Source: Carallia brachiata
Taxonomy: Eukaryota > Streptophyta > Magnoliopsida > Malpighiales > Rhizophoraceae
Assembly (NCBI GenBank): GCA_021464245.1
Contig: JADCRB010000060.1
Span: 797,797 to 861,796 of the forward strand
DNA: 64,000 nucleotides
Reading direction: 5' to 3'
The notes beneath the pieces were generated by a model. That model saw only the letters and a program-made list of their open reading frames with translations. It did no database searches and was not told the origin of the DNA. Positions 1-10,000 of this stretch are shown in pieces. A program made the translations under genes and the position numbers. How positions within the stretch are numbered: the first letter of the stretch is position 1; each line of letters opens with the position of its first letter.

Positions 1-222
1 AAATCCGTACCCCCAAGCGTGCTATTGACCATAAAATTGATCTGCTGTCGAGTTCCAAACCCTCTGCTCAAGCCCCTTATCGCATGTCTACTATGGAGTT
101 GATAGAATTGATGAAGCAATTGACAGATTTGCTGGATGTCGATAAAGGTGGCAAAACTGACCCGACTCCAATCATCCGACTCAACTTGCTCGAAACTCAA
201 CTCAACCTAACCTGCGTTAACT
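1..222 (+). mobile_element. Ty3/gypsy retrotransposon reverse-transcriptase scrap
   Basis: Frame 3 reads from the window edge as the start of a Ty3/gypsy reverse transcriptase. The pattern 'P-K-R-A-I-D-H-K-I-D-L' followed by a proline-rich stretch and 'A-P-Y-R-M' about 25 residues later is the classic entry into the RT domain of plant gypsy polyproteins. Similarity fades around base 145, although the frame stays open to about 222. No palm-domain or catalytic YXDD segment follows, so only a broken piece is present and it is non-functional. The rest of the element, if any, lies upstream of the window. Confidence 0.75.
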
Positions 223-224
223 GA

Positions 225-470
225 AAAAGTCAACCACCCGTAACCTAAAAAACCTGAAACTGAAATAACTTGAAACTCGAATAACCCTAAACTCAAATAA
301 CCTATAACTTGAGAAACCTGAATGATTCGAAACTCAAATAACCCATAACTCGAGAAACTTGAAAAACCCAAAACGCGAATAACGAGAAACTTGGAAGACC
401 AAAAACTCAAATAATTAGAACCCGTAAAACCCGAAACCCACAAAACCTAAACAAATTTTAACTGAACCTG
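225..470. repeat. Degenerate short tandem repeat (AACCYGAAACTCGAAT-like)
   Basis: About 15 imperfect copies of a 14-17 bp motif resembling AACCTGAAACTCGAATA run head to tail. The monomers differ by small indels and substitutions, so the array is old. It abuts the gypsy scrap. Similar short ACCCGAAACTCGAAT-type arrays are common in plant spacer and intron DNA. The minus-strand open frame here is only a by-product of the repeat. Confidence 0.6.
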
Positions 471-962
471 ACCCAAAATTTTAATTTATTTTACATATTT
501 TATTTATTTATTTTGAAGAATAATTATTTTTTAATTATTTTCTAAATATTTGAATTATTATGTAATCACATGAATTGTCTGCTCAAATATATCAAATATC
601 AAATATTCAATTTAAATTTTTCTAAGTAATGAAATTTAATATAGATTATAGTTAGTCATATCATGAGCTTCCATAACAATTTTACACCAAATAAACTAAA
701 AGAAAATAAAGAGAAAGAAAAAACAAGAAAGTTATAATTTAAATGCATATTATTGAATTGACAGAAAACATCACGAACTTTTAATGTTTTTTGCATTAGA
801 GAGAAACCTAAAAAATTGGGAGGCAAAGTTTCAGAACTAAAAAAGCAAATAACTATATAATCTTTTGTTATGCACAAATAGGATTATAAAGTGTACAATA
901 GTAAAGTTATATTAGTTAGTTTCATAAGTGCAGGATGCAATTTAAACTTCCATTGGATTAAT
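471..962. other. AT-rich spacer, nothing recognised
   Basis: Long A/T runs with no coding pattern, RNA gene or clear repeat boundary on either strand. Confidence 0.5.
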
Positions 963-965
963 TTA

Positions 966-2116
966 GGCCCTGTTTGGCAACAATTTTGTTTCCTGTTTTT
1001 CGTTTATTTTTCATAAAAAAAAAAGAAAACATATTTGGTATTGATTTTATTTTCTATTTTTTGTTGAAAAGTTAAAAGTGTTTTTCAAAGAAAAAAATAA
1101 ATTAGGAAAATAACAAAAAATAGATTTCTCATTTTGTTTTTCGCTTTCTTTTCTATACTTTCTCTCACAACATTTTGCCTCTCTATCCAACTTCTTTATC
1201 ATATTTCTCTTCACTCATCCTTTCTCTCTGTCCCTCTATATTTTTTTTCTCTTTGCTCTTTCTCTCTCTACTCATTCTCTCTCTACCCTCTTTCTTTTTT
1301 CTATCTTAACATTCTCTCTCTAACCTCTTTTTCTCCTTTTTTTCTCTTTACTCATTCTTTCTCTACCCTCTCTTTCCTTTTTCTCTTTCTACCATTCTCT
1401 CTACTGATTCTTCCTTAACCCACTCTCTCTCTCTCTCTCCTTTTGCTCCCTCAACCATTCTCTTGACTCATTCTCTCTATGCCTTCTCTCTCTCTCTTTT
1501 TTCTCTCTACCATTCTTTGTCTACCCACATTCTCTCTCCTTTTTCTTGCTCTATCATGCTCTCTCTACCCTGTCTCTCTCTCTCTCTCTCCTATTTTCTC
1601 TACTCATTCTCTCTCTACTGAGACTCTCTCTCTTTTTTCTTGTTTTACCAATCTCTATACTCATCTTCTCTCTACTCTCTCTCTCTCTCTCTCTCATTTT
1701 TCATTCTCTTTACTTATTCTTTCTCTACCATCTCTCTTTCTTCTCTCACTCTACCATTCTCTCTACTCATTCTCTCTCTACCCTCCCTCTCTCTTTTTTC
1801 TCTCTCTACTATTCTGTTTACTCATTCTTTCTCTACTCTTTCTCTTTTTGCCATTCTCTCTACTTATTCTCTTTCTCTCTCCTTTTTCTCTCTCTACCAT
1901 TCTTTCTACTCATTCTCTCTCTATCCTATCTCTCTCTCCCATTTTTCTCTCTACATTCATACTCTTTTTACTATTTCTCTCACTATCCCTTTTCTATCTA
2001 CTTTTTATTTTTATAGAAAAAATAAAAATTGACAGCAATAAACACAAAAATTCAACAAACAGCAAAAACAGAAAAAAACAAGAAACAAAAAATTGACAAC
2101 GTATCCAAACGGGCCC
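966..2116. mobile_element. Tourist-like (PIF/Harbinger) MITE with internal pyrimidine minisatellite
   Basis: The left end reads GGCCCTGTTTGG and the right end, reverse-complemented, reads GGGCCCGTTTGG (10 of 12 match). Both ends are flanked by TTA (963-965 and 2117-2119), the 3-bp target duplication typical of PIF/Harbinger and Tourist elements. Inside the ends the inverted similarity continues loosely as T-rich sequence. The centre (about 1140-2010) is almost pure C/T, made of repeats of roughly 45-50 bp built from CTCTCTACTCATTCTCTC and CTCTCTACCATTCTC. The open frames in this region, rich in Leu, Ser and Phe, are low-complexity shadows. No transposase is encoded. Confidence 0.7.
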
Positions 2117-2119
2117 TTA

Positions 2120-2600
2120 GTGATTGAGTTTTATTTTTAATTTTGACAAAATTATTAAATAAATAAAAATAAAATGAATTTTTATATTATATGAATATTT
2201 AAAAGTAATAAAAAAATGAAAAATAAATAAAGTAACCAAATAAATGAATAGAAGTTTACTTAATTCTTGTTTCAAATAATATAATTTTCAACAAATAATG
2301 TAATAATCTAATTATAGTTACAATTGAGAAAACAAATCTCAATTTTATTAATGCATATAAATTTTGTTTATTTTAAATATATAACTTTGAAATTGAATCA
2401 TTTATCCTAGTTTTAATTGTTATTTTGTCAATACACTTAAAAGGACATATTATATATAATTACTATAACATTATATTTATAATATTTAATGCAAATAAAA
2501 TAGTATACACACTTAATTGTAGTGTATTTCTTACTAATTAATTATATATTATATAAACAAATCATTTAAAATTTTTATGTTACTAAGGTTATGATTATGA
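2120..2600. other. AT-rich spacer, nothing recognised
   Basis: Very AT-rich DNA with no coding potential. No element ends were found. Confidence 0.45.
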
Positions 2601-2604
2601 TGCG

Positions 2605-3771
2605 AAAATTTGGATAAGAATGGTATCTGTAACTTATTTGTTTCTTGCTTATTCTCGCTTCTACCCCTTAGTGATTACTTTTCATTATTAAACTCGAGCC
2701 CCGCGCATATCTGCTTCCAAATATTTTCAATAATTGGTATCAGAGCACAAATAATATTGCAAAACCTTTGGATCTTGAAAAGAAGCTGCACCCAGAGAAA
2801 CAAAGCCCGTATGACCAGCGGGATAACTGTGTTGGCACGTCCTGAGAAAAGCAAAGCCCAATCTATTGTGCATACTCACAAACCACAAGACTCATACGTG
2901 AGGGGGAGTGTTGAAATTGCAAGTGTGAGTTTGTAACAAGAGCAAAACTTTCACATGAAAAATGAGAGTAGAGTTCAAGCAACATTTAAATAAAGCCCAA
3001 TGACCCATATTCCAAGCCAATTGGTTTTAGAAAAGAAGCGGAGTCAGTGGCTCATTTATTTGTTACTTACTCTCGTACTCGTGATGTGGTAGGTCAACTC
3101 CGAAACCCAAAGTTCGAATATGCAGAAGTGGAGCCCAAAGCATGGAGAAAATGCAGAACGTCATGTGAGTCTGAGTATTTCACACTGAGGTTGCGAGCCC
3201 GTGTATTCCACATGCGCCGAAAATGCAACAACTAGTCTCAAAGTGCAAATGATCTTGTAGGACTTGTGGATCTTGAAAAGAAGTTGCACTTATAGGGGAG
3301 GTAGCCCATTAAGCCTGTATTCCCAATAAAAGCCTCAAAAGAAGGTCTAACAAGAGGAATCCAAGCATTGAAAAAGGAACAAAAAATACACAAACCCAAA
3401 GACAAGGTGGCTCAATGGCAAGGCAGTCCATCAAGAGACCAGATAGTTAAGTAGCCAAGCGCCCAAAAAGCAACATGGAAATGGTTTCTGAGGCATTCCA
3501 GAAGAGCAAATCCTCTTACAATTAAGAAGGAGTGTTGGAATAACAATTGTGATTGCTTTGAGAGCCAATTGTCCCACATGGAAAGTGGGAATAGAGATCA
3601 AGCATTATATAAATGTGACCCATGATTCATAATCCTAACCATAGGGTTTTATATAAGAGTAGGGTCTGTGACCTATTTGTTTGTTGCTTATTCTCGCTCC
3701 TACCCTCCAATGATCATTCTCTGTTATTGGGCCAGAGTCCTATGCATGTCCGCTTTCACAAATTTCCAACA
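2605..3771 (+). mobile_element. TRIM retrotransposon array with three LTRs
   Basis: This is a terminal-repeat retrotransposon in miniature arranged LTR-internal-LTR-internal-LTR. LTR1 is 5'-truncated (about 2605-2730). It is followed at 2735-2746 by TGGTATCAGAGC, the primer-binding site complementary to initiator tRNA-Met. A purine tract (2901-2908, AGGGGGAG) precedes LTR2 (2909-3230). A second internal segment follows with a decayed binding site, then a purine tract (about 3525-3532) and LTR3 (3533-3771). LTR3 begins TGTTGGAA and ends TTCCAACA. The three LTRs share blocks such as the 'tatttgttNcttaNtctcg' segment. The internal segments share 'ggatcttgaaaagaagNtgca'. Neither internal segment codes for gag or pol, as expected for TRIMs. 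Confidence 0.75.
2735..2746 (+). promoter_or_regulatory. Retroelement primer-binding site (tRNA-iMet)
   Basis: TGGTATCAGAGC is the standard plant LTR-retrotransposon minus-strand primer site. It lies a few bases after the end of LTR1 of the TRIM. Confidence 0.8.
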
Positions 3772-4985
3772 AAAATGATAAATAAAATCAACCATTAAAT
3801 CATATAGTAAAATAGAGAGGATTCCCCATATATAGAAGGTAGAAGGAGATGCTCATCAATTAGCACCATAATGCTCTGACTCCCTGATTCTCTTCACATT
3901 CCCCTTCGACCCCTCTTTCTGCTCGAGTGATGATAGGATTCTCCATGATGCTCTCTAAGCACCAATTACATTCTCATAACCAATAGACAAAAAGTTTCTC
4001 TCCTCCGCAGTTAATTCAACATCAAGGTTTGCTACTTTTTTTATTGCGTCCACCATTTCCAAATTCAATCATTTGAACAAAAAAAAACCGTAAAAAACAC
4101 TAACATTCCTTAAATTTGGCATAAAATTAGGTTTCACAAAAAAGAATTTCTTTTTTTAATTTGGATATAAGATTATTAGTTAGTCAATTAAATATTAGTA
4201 AAAAAAGAAAAAAAAGTGGGGCTTACAAGTACCATAGGAACTGCACCCAAAGGGGCAAATGCCTCAAGCCCACTAAGCACTTCATTACTGTTAACTTTTT
4301 AGGATTATGCATGATCAGTTTTTATTAGTCTTCACTTGACTGTTCCAAGTGAGTAAATCATGCAAGTAGGATGGATGTCGTAGGAAGAAAAGTCGAGAAA
4401 ATGTTATTTGTTAATTAAACCAAAAAAATTAAAAAAAATTTATATGGAAAAAACGATTCAATGTGCAAAAACCTTTGACACTCTTTTTTAACAAAATTAA
4501 AAAATAGAAAATTGGCAAAAAATACCTCAAAAAAAAAAAACAGAAATAAGGCACAACTGACTTGAATTGCAGCAGCCGTTCAGCGTCAATCACCACCAAA
4601 ACTCTCTCTCTCTCTCTCTCTCTCTCCCTGTTTTCTCTTTCCCTCGCATTCCGAGTGCAATTATGAGTTGGAAAAGTTGTTGTAGTGCGAGATTACGAAA
4701 AATAATCCTTTTTTTTTTTTTTTACCTAGAAAATGCAAAAAATCTTACATTTTTCATGTAAATTAAAAAAAATTAAACAAATGAGAAAATTTGAACCAAT
4801 TACACATGTAAACATATTTTAGAGTGTATTTGGGTTTTCTTTTTATAATATTTATATCAAATGAAATTATGCATCTAATGATTTGACCAATTTTTATCTA
4901 AAAAGACTGACATAGAATGAAAATTTAAAATGTAAGACTTATTTAAAAACTTTAAAAAGTTTAGGACTCTATTAAAAAAAATTCT
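3772..4985. other. Spacer with CT microsatellite
   Basis: No gene is recognised. A (CT)n run lies at about 4603-4627. Several A/T homopolymers make up most of the low-complexity content. The 64-residue open frame across the CT run is not credible coding sequence. Confidence 0.5.
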
Positions 4986-4989
4986 AATG

Positions 4990-5560
4990 TTTAGCTGATC
5001 ACGTTTATAATCTATATATTTAAATACACCACTACGAGAGAAAGGCCAAAATTGTGAAAAGAGCAAAAGTGTTTTAGGGAGAGAAATATTTTGATTTTCT
5101 GATAAAGTTTTGTACAATTTTATGTTCAACATCCAGTGACTTAAATGTTGTAAATGTGAGCTTGACACAGGATCAACAAGAGAAGTGATTGTTGAGTTTG
5201 ACACCCTATCAACAAGTGGAGGTGTAAGAGTTTGATCTTTACTTGAATAAGAAGAATGTGTTAGTGGACTATGAACTCTCAAGGTTGAGAACTTGAAGAG
5301 ATAATATAGACTCAAATAATAGTTGAACTGCTATAAATCATTATGTTTGATCTCTTTCTTCCGAAGTCTCTTTATATATTCTTCTATTTGGATATATTAT
5401 ATATATGTTCAGTAACGTTTTGAAGTTGAGCAAATTTTGTGAGGCGTGTGATCAACCAGACAAAATCTTTGATTAACCATACTAGCTTGTTTAACTAAAA
5501 AAGTCATCTGACTAACCAAACCGAGAACAAACCCTATTTACCCCCTCTTAAGATGCATTG
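4990..5560 (+). mobile_element. Probable Ty1/copia LTR remnant
   Basis: The style of the sequence matches the 3' part of a copia LTR: short 'ttgag...cttgaag' stretches, a 'tgactaaccaaac' segment and a terminal 'ttaccccctcttaagatgca' just before 5560. That last motif is characteristic of copia LTR 3' ends. No clean primer-binding site follows and no pol is present. The 146-residue minus-strand frame inside it is a shadow. This call rests on motif resemblance only. Confidence 0.4.
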
Positions 5561-7083
5561 GACTAATAGTATGCCAGAATAATTACTTTGAAAAAGAAAG
5601 CATAAATTTTAGCACGAATGTTCCCCCGACCTTAAGTGCTTGCCCGCTTGGGATAAGAGGTCGCATGTTTTTTAATAAATTTTATAATTGGCTGAAGGAT
5701 GAGCTTAGTTCGTCAGCCTTTGTGAGTCATATGACAAAAGAAAAGTCTAAATATGTATGACAAAAGCTTTAAAGAAGAAAATATCAGAAGCTTTTGCACC
5801 GATGATCTTACAATCCCAAGTATTAGCTTTGAGGGTGAGAGTTATTTATGTTTGTGCCTAATAAAATTTTCAGTTTACCCCATTACATTTTCTCTTTCGC
5901 TAAATATCAGAAACACAACACATGGCTGTTTTATATTACATCAATACTTAGTCCTGAAGCCTAATGTCCTCGGATGTTTGAACACCCTACCTTAGCTCCT
6001 AAGCCAATAATTCACCATTACACTTTTGTTTTTTCTGTTAAGAATTAATTATATATTGATCACATAGGTAACAGTAAAATGGAGGTTAAAATTTTTATAA
6101 TGGATCTAGTATTGTATTATTGTCGAATTATAATATTCCTAGTCGTATTCTTATGGCTAAACGCTCTTCTTTCGTCAACACTTTTGAAAGCATTTCTTTG
6201 CAAACTAGAGATCTATTGGAATTTTCAACTTAATCTCATCTTTCGCTTGGCTTTGATGAACGATTACACGAAGACTAGTATTTTTATTTGCCATTGTTCA
6301 ACCGTCATCAACTAATAAGCTATATCCCTCTGCAGTGTGCCAGAGGCCCCCTTAATCCTACATAAAAATCCTGGATAGGGCGCGAAAATGAAGTGGCCGC
6401 TGGTTCGTTCAAACATTAACCATTCTTTACAAGGAAGATTAAATCTCATAAAGCATTCCACGATACCAGGAGGGTACAATCAATGTTCCAAATTCATAAA
6501 TTCGCACAAGAATTATATTTTGAATTACATTAAAATCATTATGAATTTGAAAAACCTAATATAACCTGTTGGCTAACTAAAAACTATAAACCACATGGTT
6601 GTAACAAAAAATTTCACATTGCAAGCTCCTACAAAAATTGCATCGCGAAACAGAATGACTAAATGTACATCGACTCTAAAAAGGTAACTCAACCAAAATA
6701 ATATGCGTCTACACATGAGATCCCCGAAGACAAAGAAGTGCAACAATGATTTTCCTGCTGTAAATTAGCAAACTTCTCTTGATAGTGAGAATCATTCTCT
6801 AAAGTAGCACGTTTTCCTCAGCTTCCTGATCTTCAAATGAGATGAGAACCCAAATTAACTTAATCTATGCAATACAAAATAAAGGTCACAAAGTAATGAA
6901 CTCAATGGTATGTACCACAAAACAAAGATACAAATAGCACACTGAGTTGGTCCAAAACCTACAAGGGTTCGGCATGACATTCCGTCGATGTTTTCTTCTT
7001 CTTGGAGTTTGAGTCAGTGTGAAGCTATTAGCAGCTATTTAGCCTACAATATCAGATTCGTGGACCTCAGGCAAATTATAATG
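5561..7083. other. Spacer and 3' flank of ALG9
   Basis: No coding exon is recognised. The part nearest 7084 should contain the 3' UTR and polyadenylation region of the minus-strand ALG9 gene. Open frames at about 5753-5995 and 6079-6315 have no family resemblance and random-like composition. Confidence 0.4.
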
Positions 7084-10000
7084 TTATTTCGGTATTCGTT
7101 TAAGCAACTTGCACATGCCAAAGACATTATTCTCATGCCATTGATTGGGGATGAAAAATGAGCGATAAATAGGATGTGAGAGCTCATTGTCTAGATAACG
7201 CAATGCTGCAATGGCTGCAGTAGAAACCGTTTTAGGCATAAATTTCCAAAAGAGAGAAAATTAAAGAAACTGCAGGAAGGGTGCATGGGAGGCTAATTGA
7301 GACCCACCTCCCAAGTTGATAGGTCACTTCCACGAGAGGGGTAAGGAGGGTTGAGCTGTAGCTCAACCAAGAAAGTACACTTTTCATGGTCACGAAGCTA
7401 CATGGAAAAATGAGCTTCAACAACTCTGCAATAGAAAGTAGACGAGCATGGAAAAGAAACAAAATATGTATAAAAAAGAGGTTTCACGTACATATTGTTC
7501 ATCAGATGCCTCGTTTTTATTGTTAAAATATGGAGGAGCTGCAGCAGTCCCACCCAAGGTAGTATTGAATGGGAATGGAAGGAGACCTCGGAACCCATCA
7601 TCAATCCACCGAATTTCACTAACATAATCAGGAACGAAAATTGATAAAGGGAAACGGTGCCATTCACTTCCAATGCAAAGAACAGAACCTGCCAGGCATA
7701 AAAACCAGAATTATGATGTTTCCCTTCCATGATATTATAATAATGCCTTGCACACAAGCCACCAAAAGTAACCCAATAATATAGTAAGTTTTTATAAGCA
7801 AACATAGAAGATTTTAGAGACGGAGTAAGAAATGCAGGGTGGCAACCAGCACACTAGCACTCCAAAAGACAGCCATGAACACCAAAAGAATATGTGCAGC
7901 CATAAATAACACTAAGTACAACAGTGGACTGCAGAGTGGATCCTAGTTATAGGCATCACACAATTGCGTAGTGCATAGAACAAGACTGCCCTCGTGCATA
8001 CCACAGCTAGTATCAACTAGACCAGGTGATCTACTAGCCAGGCCCAGCCAGAAAAAAAAGACCCAACGCAGCCATTCAGTTGAAATTGCATGCCGTATTA
8101 CAAGTGCTGAAACATGGGTCATGCTTGGGAACTATAAAACCCTATTTCTTAATGAATATATTTTGTGGATTTCACAAATGTTCCTTTGAAATTATCATAG
8201 TCAGGTTACATGTTTTCTTTATATATGCTATCCTTCTAGTCTTATGTTCATGTAGTATTTTAAAATTCTAACGTTTTTGTTTTTCCTTTTTGTGTTCTTT
8301 CATTTCAAAAACCATTCTCCTCGTGTATCCATGAGAATACAATTTTCCACTAGATTAATAGGAAATGTATTGCAATTTCAATCAGTATCCAAACCTGCAT
8401 AATCAAGTATCTTTTCTCTCTAACATTTTGCAATTTGCAACTCATTTTCTGTTTTTGTTTCTCAGTATATTGGTTTGACAAAAACCTAGTGGAAACATCT
8501 TGGCTTGGACAATGCTGGCCTCCCCCAAGAATGCCTTGAAAGCTCTCGATACAAAATGTGTAAAGTAAGCTGCACTAATGAAGTAAACCACAAAGAATGA
8601 TACTGTGCAGTAGATTTTACATCTCTGGCCATATCCAACATACTCAATTTATCCAACCCATAATTGGAGGTTCTCTTTAAAATATTAAAAAAAAAAAAAG
8701 CTATGTACATGTTGACAATACAACTACAGAAAACAAAACAAGTTTTTCCAATGCAATGCATCAAGGCAGAAACCTGAGACCAACAAACATGAATAGTATT
8801 TTGTGCATTTGGAGCATATGAGATGCAATATAGCAATGTTAAGGGTAGGGATAACTAGACAATTGTATAAGATGGAGAGGAGAGATGCCCCATCGTGATC
8901 ACTTACATTGCCTAAGTTCAAATATTGAAAAGGGTAGCAACATAGAGAAGAATTGTAATCATGGAATAAAGGACTGATAGTTATACTCAAGATACGCAAC
9001 CAAAGTTTTTTTGGAAAACAGAACAATTCCAACTGAGTCGAAAGAAAAATCCTATCACACAAAAGTTAAGCCAACAATGCTATGTGGCAGCAAGTGTTGG
9101 GCAACTAAAAAACATGTCTAAAAGGTTAACATTTACAAAACTGATTATGTTGTGATAGATGAGTGGCCATTTGGTGAAAGACCAAGTAAAAACATTAAGG
9201 TACACATAGCAAGGTGGGGCTGGTAACTATAGGAGGCAAGGAAAAGTCATTTGAAATGGTTTGGACATGTTCAATAAAGGGTACAAAATGCATCAAGGAA
9301 GAGCGGTGAGTAGATCGAATAAATGGGCAGCAGGAAGAGGAAGAGATGGAACTAAAATGCCATGAGACTTTAAATAGGAAGAAATTGGAACAATTCCACC
9401 TAAAGACAAGTTTAGTCCACAATAGAATGATACAGTGTAAAACGACTCTTATTGCCAACCCCATTATTTTAGTGGAGTTTTCTGAACATCAGAATCTATC
9501 TCCCTCTCTATCGATCTATTCAACCATACAAACCTATTTTAGGCATAAAAGTTTGTCTTGCAGTCATGAAAATTGGTCTCATGGAACTGGGAAGCAACCG
9601 AAAGTTCACTTTCACGAAGCCAAAATGAAGCAGGCAGACCGACTAAGAAACCTTGATAATTTAATAGGCCTATCATGCAGTTGTATGTTCAAAAATTTAC
9701 TTCCTTAGGAGGTTGTTTCAAATGATTTTGATATCCCATACAGATTATTTACTTTTCTTACTCATAGTCCAGTTAACATGTTCAAAAATATGTCTGTGTT
9801 AGTGAAAATGTTGGACTTAGCAATATGAATATGCCTGTGTTAGTGAAATCTCCAACTAAACCATAATGTCAAAGTCAACACAAAAACTCATCACTTCATC
9901 TGAAATCTGTTGTAGCAATTTCATATTTGTACATTGTTATTTTAATATTCTAGAAAAAGAGCCAGATTTGAGGTGATCAAGGTGGTGGTCAAGGACTTGT

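Noticed and set aside
1134..2096. Long plus-strand open frames rich in Leu, Ser and Phe (up to 205 codons)
   Set aside because: They are overlapping frames through a C/T minisatellite, and three frames are open at once. This is low complexity, not coding.
7398..7805. Minus-strand 135-codon frame
   Set aside because: It runs out of phase through ALG9 exon 9. The true frame there gives 'GSEWHRFPLSIFVPDYVSE'.
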